DNA from: Trichobilharzia szidati | Taxonomy: Eukaryota; Platyhelminthes; Trematoda; Strigeidida; Schistosomatidae | Assembly (NCBI GenBank): GCA_944472155.2 | Contig: OX235275.1 | Span: 26,216,865-26,280,864, forward strand | Direction of reading: 5' to 3' | Length of the DNA stretch: 64,000 nt | Shown: piece by piece, positions 30,915 to 43,299 of the stretch | Numbering within the stretch: the stretch's first letter is position 1 | Layout: the number at the start of each line of letters is the position of its first letter | The notes under the pieces: generated by a model | The model's input: the letters and a program-made list of their open reading frames with translations, nothing else | The model's database searches: none | What the model was told of the DNA's origin: nothing | Made by a program: the position numbers and the translations under genes

Positions 30915-31560
30915 ACGCTACTGAGAAGGACTTTCAACCGTTTCACCAATCTTTAATCGGTGATTCTTAGCGTTCTGAGAACTCCAGCCAGGTGCTCTAC
31001 ACCTCCGTACATAGTACAAAGTTACACTCGAAAATGTTATCGATTGCTGCCATGTTTTCGTCTGACTACCTCAAGCTCTTCCGCAGTGTCATTCTATTTC
31101 AGCTAGCAATGTTGTGGGAGGTAGTGGGTCAGCACCCATAACACATTCTGGCCACCACAATCGATGCAACTTCACAATCCCATCCTTTGACTTTCACTAC
31201 TCAGTAAACACTATTCAACATCATTATTACTGACCACCTTGCACAAAGAAACGTGAGACATGGAATGCAAATACCTAGGATCAGAGATGGCTAGCCTATT
31301 CATATACATCTCCTACTTCCAACGACCATACCTCACAATCATAAAGGACAGAGCTTTAATGGATACGGCCTGATATGACGCAATTTGACAAATGTCAAAC
31401 GAGCACTTTGTTCTTGTACTGCGATTTCGTTAACAACCAGTTCGTATGTGATGCAACTCCCCACAAATATGAAGCGGTGAACATTTCACTCCTTATCCTT
31501 AAACTAAGAGGCAGTATAGATCAGTCACGAAACGTCATCTTACATTTAGAAAGGAAACCT
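30915..31560 (-). mobile_element. SR2-type LINE fragment, strongly diverged
   Basis: Minus-strand SR2 sequence with CTACTGAGAAGGACTTTCAACC and the CATGTTTTCGTCTGACTACC region in the expected order, but frequent changes. It is older than the copies at 24.8 and 35.2 kb. Confidence 0.5.
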
Positions 31561-31689
31561 TAAAACTGAAAATGATACAAAACTGATGTTATCTACTGAC
31601 ACATTCATAACAACAGGTTGTGTTAAACGCATTACACTACTTTTATCACTTTATATGTTAAATATTTATACAGTACATCCGTTTAACAT

Positions 31690-34600
31690 GTCTTCTGAGT
31701 GACCATCAGTCTGGACAGATTGGAAGTATACGTAGATCCGACTTTAAAGCGTAACATACCCAAAACAAAATGCCCCATGGAGAAGCCCTATATATATATA
31801 TATATATATATATGCATGCTCTTGAAGACAGCCTATCTCTATTATCTTTCCTTCCTTCTACTAATGCAACTCCTCTACTTAATGGCTCTTCACTTCCTCT
31901 TCACCCTGTGTGCACTGAAAACGATGGAAGCCAAAAAACCACTACCGATAGTCTCTTAAAGCCACGCCACCAATTTCATATAGGGGCATTTAATGTTAGG
32001 ACTCTTTGCCAAATAGGACAACAAGCATCACTAGCCAAGACTCTGGCATCCCGAGCCATTGATGTATATTGTGTTTCAGAAACACGCATACAAGACCCAA
32101 GTGTGGTTATTCACCTAACCCCACCTGGCCAACAGGATGAATCTGCAAAATTCACCTTGAGGGTGTCAGGAGATGCGACGGCTAGCTCACGACGATTAGC
32201 TGGTGTTGGGATAGCTTTGAGTACTAGGGCAGAAAAGACATTACTTGACTGGATCCCGGTAGATAGCCGAATGTGTGCTGTCCGTCTGAACGGATCAGTG
32301 AAAAGGAGAAAGGACTGCACTACTCGCCGATGCCTTTTCGTAATCTCCGCCTACGCCCCCACTGACTGCAGTTCGGATGAAACGAAGGATGAGTTCTACC
32401 AAAAGCTGTCTAGTTTGCTGCGAAAGGCTAAACGCTCAGATATAGTCGTTTTAGCTGGTGACTTTAATGCTCAAGTAGGGAAATTGTGTCAATCTGAGAA
32501 GAATGTCGGTGGCACATACGGAATTCCGTGCCAGCGAACCGACAACGGTGACCGTCTCCTACAGTTCTGTTCAGATAATCATTTGTTTCTTGTAAGCACT
32601 AACTTCAAACACAAGGAGAGACACTGTTTGACCTGGCAACCTCCATCATCAAACCAGCGCTGGACACAAATAGACCACATAGCAATGAGCTATCGTTGGC
32701 GTGGGTCGGTAGGAGATTGTCGCTCCTTCTGGAACACGTGTGTAGATACTGATCACGCACTGGCCCGCGCTCATGTGTGCTTACGACTGAACGGACGTAG
32801 GAAACAGCTGGCGGTAAACCCATCACGTCCCCAGCTCGATCAGGAAACTAAGTCCCTATTTGAGGAAGAACTAGCTAAACACATATCTGAGTTCGACAGC
32901 TGCGCTCACCCTGAAGAAGCCTGGAAGAATATTCAGTCAGCCATAGATACAGGTGTAAAAGCTGTGAATAAGGTAAATCCAAAGGTGAGTAAAAACCATT
33001 GGATTTCGACTGCCTCATCCGAACTGATAGATGCTAGAAGACTTATTCCGGCGAGCTCCGAATTCAATGAGGAGCGAAAGCTGCACAAAAGGAAACTTAC
33101 GAAAAGTCTCCTCAAGGACCGTGAACAGTGGTGGTTGACAAAGGCGAAAGAGATGGAAAAAGCATCGGCGATAGACAACACTAGGCAACTCTTTAGGCTC
33201 ATCAGGGAAACGGGTAGGAGAAGGCAAATCATAAGTGAGACTATCTCTGAGAAAAATGGCTCCTTAATTAGCTCTCAGGATAGACGCCTTGAACGCTGGA
33301 AGGAACACTGTGAGGAACAATTTAACTTGCCTACAGCCACACTGAGCCTCCCCGCTATCCAGCACACCCGAATGGGACATAGACAACGGCCCGCCGTCTG
33401 TAAGTGAGGTTACAAAAGCTATCCGTAATTTGAAACGAGGCAAAGTGGCAGGACCCGACGGAATTATTCCGGAGGTGTTTAAATATGGGGGGTGACATAC
33501 TAGTATATAGTTTAACTAAGGTACTAGGTAGCGTCTGGGAACCAGAGACGGTTCCATCAGATTGGGGTAAGTCACTTATTATACCAATATTCAAGAAGGG
33601 AGACAAGTCCTCATGTGATAATCATAGAGGAATCAGCCTGACGAACATAGTCTCTAAAATCCTAGGCTCAGTAATCATGCACAGACTAAGCCGAACTCGG
33701 GAGGAACAAACGAGGGAAAATCAAGCGGGCTTTAGGCCAGGTAGAGATCATAGATCATATCTTCACTCTCCGACAGATCCTAGAACATAGACACACTTTT
33801 AGGCGTCCAACAATTGCCATATTTCTTAACTTGAAGGCGGCCTTCGACTCCGTGGATCGAGAGGTACTATGGCAATGTTTGACTGTGAAGGGAGTGCCAA
33901 GAAAGTATATTGCACTAATCAAGGCACTCTACTCAAACTCACGTAGCCATGTAAGGGCTTATGGGGAATTGTCGTCTGAATTGATAACAACCAGTGGTGT
34001 CCGTCAGGGATGTCCACTTTCCCCTTTTCTGTTTAACTTCATCATAGATATGCTAATGGAGGTATCCTTAACTGAACTTAACGACTTAGGAATCGACTTG
34101 TTACCAGGGAATAGTCTTACGGACTTAGAATATGCAGATGACATAGTCCTGTTAGGGGAGGACGCTGACAAAATGCAGAGTCTTCTGAACACTCTGAGCA
34201 GCAATCTTCGTATGTTTGGCATGCGATTCTCCCCTGTAAAATGTAAGATGCTGCTACAGTAATGGACTACGTCAACTCCTAGCTTAGTGATAGGGAGTGA
34301 AGTGATAGAACATGTTGACCACTTCACCTATTTGGGAAGTTGTATCAGTACCAACGGATTGATTGGTGACGAAATCTCAGCACGCATTCAAAAAGCTCGG
34401 GCTGCTTTCGCTAACTTATGCCATCTCTGGTGTAGGCGTGACATCCGGCTATCAACCAAGGAACGTGTGTACTGCTCAGCAGTTCGCTCCGTCCTTCTCT
34501 ATGGCGGTGAGACGTGGCCATTGAGAGCGGAAGACATGAAGAGATTGTCTGTTTTTGACCACAGATGTTTGCGATCTCTTTCTCGCGTTAGGTGGTATAA

Positions 34601-35155
34601 TAAGGTAAGTAATGTTGACGTTAGGCGTAGAGTGTTGGGCAGAGAGGGGAAATCACTCGAAGAGACTATGAAGTTACATAGATTGAGATGGTTAGGTCAT
34701 GTGCTGCGTATGCCTAACCATCGTCTCCCCCGACGGGCATTACTAGCTGATATAGGTGCAGGTTGGAAAAGAGTAAGTGGTGACCAAACAAAAACATGGC
34801 ATCAATCCATGAAATCCCTGACAGTTAAACTGAGTCAGGTAGGGAGGGAGATGCAGACTTCCGGGTTGGGGCCCCCGGGACTCTAAGAATCAATGAAGGC
34901 TGGAGACAATAGGTGACATGACTCAAAATCGTTGTCAATGGCTTACGCAGATGTATTCAGTCTCTTTAACCTTTCATATTCCTTTCTACCATTACTCATT
35001 CTGTTTCACTCTTATACTTGTCAAAACTCTATTGATTCTCTTCACTCATTTTCTTGTCTACCTTCGTGTGCTCTTTGGAACGTGGCAACTCGAACTGCTG
35101 CACTTCGGTGCCAAGTTCTATGTTGAATCCAGACAGACAGACAGAAGACAACCTA
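31690..35155 (+). mobile_element. SR2-type RTE LINE, longest copy
   Basis: RTE-clade non-LTR element of about 3.5 kb with an endonuclease, RT, C-terminal region and 3' UTR ending in a (CAGA)n tail at about 35132-35150. The coding region is one long frame in origin but now broken into four pieces (31770-33407, about 33400-33790, 33831-34262, 34287-34886). It supplies the reference for the truncated SR2 copies in this window. The 5' end is not sharply defined. Confidence 0.85.
31770..34886 (+). pseudogene. SR2-type endonuclease-reverse transcriptase, broken
   Basis: The APE-type endonuclease begins at GAFNVRTL (about 31985) and includes ETRIQDP, LAGDFNAQVG (about 32452) and a TDHALARAHV segment. 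The RT follows with GKVAGPDGI (about 33440), [21 protein letters not shown] (about 33829), GVRQGCPLSPFLFN (about 33990) and YADDIVLL (34131). The C-terminal part has DHFTYLGS and [12 protein letters not shown]. Frameshifts near 33380, 33490 and 33750 and a stop at 34261 break the frame, so no full protein can be made. The first 25 codons contain a (TA)n tract and are unlikely to be the native N-terminus. Confidence 0.85.
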
Positions 35156-35214
35156 CACTACATCATTTGTCTATTATCCTTTCAACTATTCTCATGAGCT
35201 GAAAGGTAGTCTTC

Positions 35215-35880
35215 TCTTTTCCATCTGTCTGTTTTCGACATAGAACTTTGCACCGATGTGCAGCAGTTCAAGTCGCCACACTCCATGTAGCACACAAAGC
35301 AAGAGAAGAAAGTAGTAGGAATGCATAATACAGACAGTAAACAGAGGTGTGAGACAAAGGAATAGTATTAACGAAGAACAATATAGTTTCATTGGAAATC
35401 ATATGTCAAAAGGAGTGGATGCATCTGCGCCACTGAGAACGATTTTGAGCCATATCACCAATTGTTTCCAACCATTGATTTTACCGTCCCGAGGACCCCA
35501 ACCTGGAAGTCTACACCTCCCTACGTGGCTTAGACTAACTGTTGTAGATTTCATTGACTGGTGCCATGTTTTGGTTTGACCGCCACTAGCTCTTTTCCAG
35601 CCTGACCCTATGTCAGCTAACATTGCCCATTGTCGAGGAAGGCGATGACTAGGCATACGTAACACATGTCCTAACCATCTCAGTCGATGTAATTTCACAG
35701 CCTCGTCGATTGATTTCCCCTCCTTACCTAGCACTCAACGCCTAACCTCAATATTGCTCACCCTATTATACCGCTTCACACGGGAGATAGAGCGCGGGCA
35801 CCTATGATCAAAGCTAATCTTTTCATGTCTTCCACTCTTAATGGCCAGGTCTCACAGCCATAAAGGAGGACGGAGCGGAC
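35215..35880 (-). mobile_element. SR2-type LINE 3' end, minus copy
   Basis: Nearly identical to 24836-25500 in reverse. The frame [19 protein letters not shown] and the rest of the C-terminal region remain open. The tail (CAGA-type) faces the tail of the long SR2 copy, so the two elements are tail to tail across about 60 nt. Confidence 0.8.
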
Positions 35881-38800
35881 TTATTTCTTCCATACTGTCA
35901 AGCTAATTAAGTGGTGCCAACTAGAATTGTATGCACAACTTTTTTCAGGCTCAACTTATTAATCAGTCAAATGCAAACCTATAAACAACCTGTGGACACA
36001 ATAATTTTTTCATAATAGTATAAGTTGGGAGGTGTCTAACTGGCTTCATCAGAATATCAAAAATCGATGTTTGGATCTTGAGATGTAGTTCAAAATCGTC
36101 TATAAAAGTGAATGAGTACTCTTTCTTGGTGATTTTCCAAATTCTCAATGCCTTCAAAAATCATGCAAACATTCCATTTTCAACATCTAATATTAATCTG
36201 TTGTAGTATTACTACTTTTTGTCCCACTATTTTGTGATTTTTAGAATTATACCAACTTTAAATGGGGCGAAGTTCAACAATAGCGTCCCAGGAGTGAACA
36301 CTCCAATGACCCTGAACGCATGCCAGTCGTTGGCTAACGGCACCTGTTATTATGATAGCTGAAATATCAACGCTATTCACAAACTTGGGAGCAAATGGTT
36401 CACTCATGTAGGTCATTAGTCAGATAATCATATTACACTCAAGTATTATCAATGCTCTTAATTTCTCGTGACACGAAATTTCCTCTTGTAACAAGAACTC
36501 ATCCTGAACCAACTTCGATATTTTGAACGCTGGGCAGCTGTATAATACGGCAGAAAATAAAAGATTGCAGCGATTAATCACATGGTAAAATTCGACATAA
36601 ACGTCGTCCGTATTGTAGTGAAACACCCTTAAAGGTTCTTTTAGTACTTCAACTTTAGGAGTAAATTACAAAATATCTAAATTTAAACGTTGCTTACGAA
36701 GCTTAAAGCACGCTAGATTTATGAAAATGAACGAAGTCAGATGAGTCGAGTGCAAATACCTTCAGGAAGCTGACACTTCACATGGCTAGTCATCAGCATT
36801 TCACTTACAGACCGCAACACAAGCCAAAAGGAATATAAGCATCTGAGTCATGTGAATCATTTGTATATAAAAGGATGACATCGTTATGTTCTTCAGGTTA
36901 CGGTATCACAGTGTCAGATTATTTCTAAACATATATAAAGTGACAGCATGCGAATATCCACATGAACTAATAGCATTCCTGCAATCTGTCCAAAAGTAGG
37001 CTCCATTTATTATAACAAATGGTCTACATATCGGGAATAAAACACTCAAACACTCCAGATCTCTTCTAAATGAGGGATGTTTACACCTTTTAAAGCGCCT
37101 TTGCATAAACCGCACCGACCAATCTGTGAAGAAAGCATGCCACTTCAAAACAATAGGCGTAATACATGGACTACGAGACTTAAAGATGGATTTAGTGAAA
37201 TCTATGCGTTGTGTAAGTAACATTTCATTTTTCTAGGCATTTAAAGGTGAGTATGGAGTAAATTTTAATGAGAAATGAAACATAGCTGCAGTCGAAAGAC
37301 AGTTCGACCTTTACTCCAGGGAATTACAGTGAAGTGAGCTGCTTTATAACATTTAAATTATACGTCCACGATAGCAATCTTGCTTGTTCCTGACTCAAGT
37401 TATAGAGTAGTAAGATGTTAGCATTCAAGTACTGATAGGAACAGAACCACTACAGTTTTGTGCTTCCAGACTAAATGTTTCCCTGCGCAACTCGTGTGCA
37501 GTGACGGTATTTACAAGGCTATATTCAAAACCCTTATTAAGGCATGTGTAACCAATATGGCTTTATGAATTTTCACCCTCATATATGTTGTACTCTAAGC
37601 AATATACACAATATTCATATTTCCTATCAAATTTGAGGGCAGAAAAGCTGTTTCTGACAAACATTCTCTTTATTGAAAGACCAAAACCAATATTCCCTTG
37701 AGGCCATGTATTAATTAAAAAACCTACTCACCGTAGTAACATATGGAAAACCTGAACTACTAGAAAAAAACCAACAGTGAAGTGTGGCGCCCTCTTGATA
37801 GTGTAACTTAAACAATTAGGTCAGATATATTATTACTGACATACGTAATCCCATAATGATACAAGAGTAATGTCAACTTTGAATTGCTTCTCAGTTGCTT
37901 AAAATAAAAACAGATAGATTGTTTTGGACTTTGGCTGTCTCCTAGCATATTGTAGCGGTAAATAATTCCCTAAAATTATTGACCACAGCAATCATCACTG
38001 AACATTGGATGCTGACCCTCACTGTTTAAGTCGACTTGTTTAGCTGAAGGCTTCCGGTCAAGCATCCACGCCATTTGGTACTCCGTCGTTTCACTTTCGT
38101 ACAAGATCCCTAGACAGCTAAGCAATCATCTCACAATCCGATTTTGTCCTGAAACATATCTCGTAATTTGGACGATCAAATGTTGTCTTTTGCTTTGCCT
38201 TTGGTCTACGTGGTTGTGGGTGTTAAATCTTGCATTAGTGTACTTCATACTATCCGTGAACTTCAATACCGTCAGCCTCCAAAATAACTTGTTGAGGGAA
38301 GTGCAATGAAATAGTCACACGGAAAATTATCTGCCTTAGAATTATGCGCTTTTAAATCTATCAGATGAGTTGCATATTGTATGCCCTGGAGTTTTAAGCT
38401 GAGGACCTGATACCTGTAATATTAACTTCCAAGAAGAGTGCGAATGAATTCTTTTATAAACTTTCGAAACTAAACAATATTTCCTATCATAATACTCAGA
38501 CAGAACACAGGAGAAAATTGCAATGTTTATCCTTCATTAAGGGGCTATCCTATTCTTCGTATGCTACTGAACACATGCCGTCCGACTAATGTCTATAATC
38601 ACCATTATTTTAACGTTAAATATGAATCTCAAAGTCGATTCTAATTGGTAAAAGTATATGTTCTTGCTCGTGAGTAAAACTGGCCTGATAAACCGTCCAG
38701 TACTTTAGTATTCATCCTATTTTATATGCTTGGTTAATTTTACTAACTTAAACGCTTCAGAAATGTTTGTTCGTATTATCATTCAGTGGTTAATTTGCTA

Positions 38801-40262
38801 TCTAGTTGCCTTGAATGTCATACCCATACGTGCTTACTTTTCGAAACTCTAGTTTTCATCTAATTTTACACTGATAAAACGTAGCTTAGCAGCCTCGATA
38901 AATACAGTATGATTAAATGTCCCGTTAGTCAGTAGAGCAACGAAATAACTGTTTAAAAATTTCTCCTAAATGGTGTAATTACAATGCTGATGCTTATTTG
39001 CAAACTCCGACTGAATCTGTTACTTTCTTACAGTTATCCCCAGTCTGTATATGATTGTTCTGACATTTGCATCTCAAATGCTGACCTTATCCTTATTATT
39101 AGTCTTTGTTGAACTGTTGCTGCTTCTCCTTGGTCTTCTTTGATGGTGCTGATAATGTTATTTTTTGATCGTGATTTTGTCTGAATTAATTGGAGGTTAT
39201 GACAAGATGATTTTGACCATGGGCATTCAGCAAATTCTGAAACAAACGATAAAGTTTGAGGTCTTAAACCTGGTGTCTGAAAAATCTGATAAATTATAAT
39301 AGTTGGTAGTCACAATATCCTAATGCGCTGTTAGTAATGATTTCAGGTTTTCTTAATTGATATCAACAGAACTTCATTAGAAAGTCATTTTCTTCTACAG
39401 TACATATAGAAAATATATACTTAGCAACAGTGAATTGTAATCCAAATATTTTTCTTTTGTACTTGACAAACCTTTGGTTGAATTGACACCGATACCCAGA
39501 CTAATGAAATGCGTAGTGACCACGAGTATCTATGGTTAACCATCAACATTGTGCAAAGGTTGCCTGATTTCCTAGCCTGCTAATTAAGAGAGTACACAAA
39601 ACGAGGTGAGGCAGAAGAGTGTGTTTACACAAGGAAATAATAAAAGTGTCATTAACAAACAAGCAAAGTATGCACACGCAGTCCAATGACGCGGACATAA
39701 TAAAGGACGAATCCATTAGTCACCCATCTGGGGGCAACTTTGATCGATCCACCCATCACTTTTACATCATATATAGTGTCAAAATAAGCTCAGTAATTAT
39801 TTTCCCCGTCTTGTGTGACGAAAATAGGAAATTATATACATCAGTCCAAACTTCAAACCTTATCAAAAGTATGATTTGGAATAAAGTCATTACTAATAGT
39901 ACTACTATAGAATAATTATCACTAGTGTTGGTAACTAAACATGGTCATCTACAGATAAGCGTGATGCAAAGCAAGTGACAGATAGCTACAAGCTCTTCAA
40001 GATAGATTATCAAATAAAACGGAACCAGATGTGTCAGGTATACCTCCATATCCACTGATAAATGCTGGCTAGTCCTGCCGTTTGGACGACTTTGAGCTCA
40101 TTTACGAGTGGCTTCAACTTGCAATGACTCTCGCGACTGCGGTGTGTCCATCGTCCCTATTCACCCTGGGCTTTTGCTGCACTACCTGAGGACTTTTTAG
40201 TCTGGTCCCCCTAACCTGGATTTCAGGCTGTTCTTATCACCACCACACCTAGCGAAGAGAGA
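35881..40262. other. 4.4-kb stretch without a recognised gene or element
   Basis: AT-rich, with only short frames. The longest is on the minus strand at 36906-37223 (105 codons), which I do not recognise; it contains CRPFVIINGAYFWTDCRNAI but no family motif I know. No repeat seen elsewhere in the window occurs here, so this may be single-copy intergenic DNA or an unknown element. Confidence 0.45.
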
Positions 40263-40484
40263 ATGTTACTACAACGACTGCTCAGAGGCGTATTTATTGG
40301 CGATTCTGGAGTTACGAAGCCACACCACATCGAAGTCGACGAGTTCTTGTTCCCTGAAACTAAGACCGATCACCACGAATTTTGGTACGCACGGAGAAAA
40401 AATCGGCTGTTGACAGTAGAAATGCTGATTGAGGATTACGAAAGAAGATTAAACCAGTATTGTCGTGGAACATCCGTCGCATAA
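40263..40484 (+). other. Unrecognised 73-codon frame
   Basis: Encodes a charged peptide with HHEFWYARRKNRLLTVEMLI. No start context or family clue. It may be a relic of a retroelement, since it directly precedes a LINE fragment; low confidence that it is a gene. Confidence 0.2.
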
Positions 40485-40499
40485 GTAACAGAAGTGAGA

Positions 40500-41060
40500 T
40501 AGATGTAAATGACTTAGTTTAAGACTGCAGTATATTCGCCCTACTGCTCTACCAACAGTGTTATCTTTTAGATCGTTTATAATGGAAATGGAAATGTATT
40601 TTTCTAGGTTCCATTTGAACCCGTCGATCTTTTCACATGATCTAATTTCAGAAGGAATTTGGTTCCAAACAATGCAGCGTTTGAGAGTGGAAAAGTTTAC
40701 CATAATGGTTTGTTTGTTAGTGGCAACTTTGAGAAGGCAGCCGTGTTTGCGTTATTGGTATGATCTATTATTAGCCCATGTTATGGATGAGCTACTGAAA
40801 CCATGACTTCTCATAGCTTTGAGGAGAAGAAATATGTGGCACTTCGCTCTCAGTAACCACAGAGGTTCCAATATCAGTCGTGTACACCAGTCAGTATATT
40901 CTGCTTGCTGGTCAAACCCCACTAAGTTCTTCGTGAAGAATCTCTGGACACTTTCTACTTTCTTCCAATCTGCCGACTTTGAGTTACTATGTGTTAGAGA
41001 ACACATCATTCAAGTTAGGGGCAAATATATGTCTGACGTATATAACTAATCCTGTTTCTC
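40500..41060 (-). mobile_element. CR1-like LINE, ORF2 C-terminal fragment
   Basis: Minus-strand frames contain VQRFFTKNLVGF, TRLILEPLWLLRAKC and VWNQIPSEIRSCEKIDGFKW. These match the C-terminal signature of the intact CR1-like ORF2 at 58283-61576 (VQRYFTSKLLGF … IWNSLPLEIRTC … FK). A stop or shift separates the two pieces. It belongs to a different subfamily. Confidence 0.7.
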
Positions 41061-41596
41061 AGGGAGCACATAAAGAAGCCAATAAGTCGGCAACAATCAC
41101 ATAATACCTTATTCATGTGATGGGAAAATAGATATCAGTACGTTATTCCAAGAACTGTGACTGTGTTCAAATTCTGAGAAGGTTACCACACATATACAGA
41201 CACACGCTAGGTTGTAGCGCACTTATCTGGATTGAAAATCAGTTTACCAGTTTTCGCTCCCATCGGCTAAACTGCTTGACTAGTGTTGGAATCTACTTTC
41301 CACACTCATGTCGCCATATGCGATATCACATACGAGTGGCTTTATTGCATATCCCCACTGATTTTAGCGTCAATGTCCGCTACTGTGTTACTTTAGTATT
41401 AAGTTATTTTTATATGCTTTTTAAACGAAATTTTGCATTAAAAGCTTTTCTTACGTACACAATATCGGTTGCATAATGTACTTCAATGTTGTGGTTTAAT
41501 TTTTGAACTGTTTTTGTTGTATTGAGCAAACATTCTGTCGCTATTTCTTTTATTGTTATTGAGTCTTAATTAACGATAATTTGTAGTATAACGGTC
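41061..41596. other. Unassigned segment
   Basis: No recognised coding sequence or repeat. Confidence 0.3.
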
Positions 41597-42063
41597 ATGA
41601 ACATGTCTTCATCTAGGGAGGTAATAAAACCACGGAAGTCACGCCATCTGACGCAACGGTTCTTAAGGCCCATGAACACATTACTTGCCCTATTAAAATG
41701 CCTAGATCTCCTTAGTCCCTTAACGAAACTGTACAGGCTGAACTACGTAGACGCCGCACCAAACTCGTTTCTCAGGAAAGCCATCGTGTCGCAAGCAATA
41801 GGGCTAAAGTGAAACATCTAAGACGTCATAAGACCTCGAAGGCATTCCCGAGAAAGCAGACGGCTGTTGGGCTTGTGGCTCTGGAGTCTGCGAAAGCGAA
41901 GCGGCTTCTGGACACAAGTTTGGCATGTGACGGTTGCACTACCATTTTGACAAATAATTATCGGAAACGTAGTTTGCGTTTATGTGTATACGCCTACTTT
42001 TTCGCCCTGGCACAGTTTCATGCAGTTTTCTACCGGGAAACCAAAATAGCCAACCGAAAGTAG
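41597..42063 (+). pseudogene. Possible retroelement ORF1-like relic
   Basis: Two overlapping frames give a basic peptide (…VQAELRRRRTKLVSQESHRV… in the third frame, then KVKHLRRHKTSKAFPRKQ). The composition is like a nucleic-acid-binding ORF1 protein. No zinc knuckle is visible, so the assignment is weak. Confidence 0.25.
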
Positions 42064-42355
42064 CTGAAAACCTTAAATGTGATACTCGAGCTTTCCCTCT
42101 TTCAGGACTAAGAGGATGAATCCATAGAAATCGAAGACACCTGAAGTCACATCCGATTAACATTCTACTCGTACGAACGTCACAAACGTGGCGGTTCGAG
42201 CATCTGGGAACTGTGATACTGCAAAATACCACTTGCATCATCTGTAAGACATTGTGTTGATGGTGCAATACAGAATAGTAACCCCACAGCCTTAGAAAGC
42301 AATACTAGCAACAGTCTACTCGAACAAAGGGCATTGTCTGATTGGAAACAGTCGT

Positions 42356-42725
42356 CTAATTTGTGAAGTAAATTTGGGGCTTGATATCTACTGAATTTTT
42401 CGGAGTAGTGCTAATACTAGCTGTCAGTACAGTTTTATCCTCAGTTCCAGCTCGACGCTTGCGACATACAAGTGAGTTATGTGGCTCACTATAACCGTTT
42501 GTAGGGAGTGTGTTGCTTGATGTAGCAATCAAGGACGTAAAATTAGTCATCAGATTTACAGGGGATTGAGTTCGTTGCTTTTTACTTTGATTAACCATAA
42601 CTATTTGATATGAGAGTTAATAGTTACAGGTATGGAAGTAGTATAGTACTTGTGTAGGCATTACAACAAGATAAATTTTATGTAACGAATCACGCAAAAA
42701 TGCAACGCAAACGTTGAAGGTACCG
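42356..42725 (-). mobile_element. CR1-like LINE, 5' UTR and ORF1 start
   Basis: The minus strand reads CAACGTTTGCGTTGCATTTT, a 5' UTR nearly identical to that at 56685-56802, and then an ORF1 start MVNQSKKQRTQSPVNLMTNF. It diverges after about 70 codons. A 5'-end-only fragment is unusual for a LINE and suggests deletion or rearrangement after insertion. Confidence 0.8.
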
Positions 42726-43299
42726 CCTGTTAGGATATATCGATTTTACAGGGATATTTCGGGGCCCCAAGTTATACCATACCATTAAGAGCATCAATTT
42801 GCCCCCTTAAGATGCTTAAAATGCTTCATTAATGCTTTATTGACGAGGATTCCAGTACTCGATAAGGCCTGACAGGTCATAAGTGGACAGGTAAATGGCG
42901 ATGCAATCACCTCAACTAGTGCCCTTCACCTTCACGGTCAAATATGGTATTTCGGGACTGCATGCTGACAACGCTAGATAAAAATGAACATGATACATAG
43001 TGATAAAGATGGCTTTCCTCTCGGGTAGCCCTTGGTGGTTGGGGGAGGGGGGCAATCTCCGTTTGTAGACTAATTCATCCCACTTGCCTCATATCGGTCA
43101 GTTCACCACTGCCTCCGACTGTCAAATTCAGCCCTCAGGAGTAGTTGGCCACAGTTCTCCAATGGAGGTATGGGACCAAAAATAAGGTTGATAGGTGCAT
43201 TCGACTCTGCGAAAGCCAAGGCAACAAACTGAAGTTACAACGCCTCCTCGTGTCGCAGCTATTCAAAAGTGGTGCAACACTGAGGATGACAACCTATGA
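42726..43299. other. Unassigned segment
   Basis: No recognised gene; a G-run (GGGGGAGGGGGG) near 43039-43051. Confidence 0.3.

Noticed and set aside
31770..31850. Native N-terminus of the SR2-type protein
   Set aside because: The first codons translate a (TA)n tract; homology starts only at about 31985.
40449..42063. Shared CDGC…TTIL peptide at 40.45 and 41.93 kb as a zinc-binding motif
   Set aside because: The two occurrences are in different contexts and strands, and one lies beyond a LINE stop; most likely coincidence.
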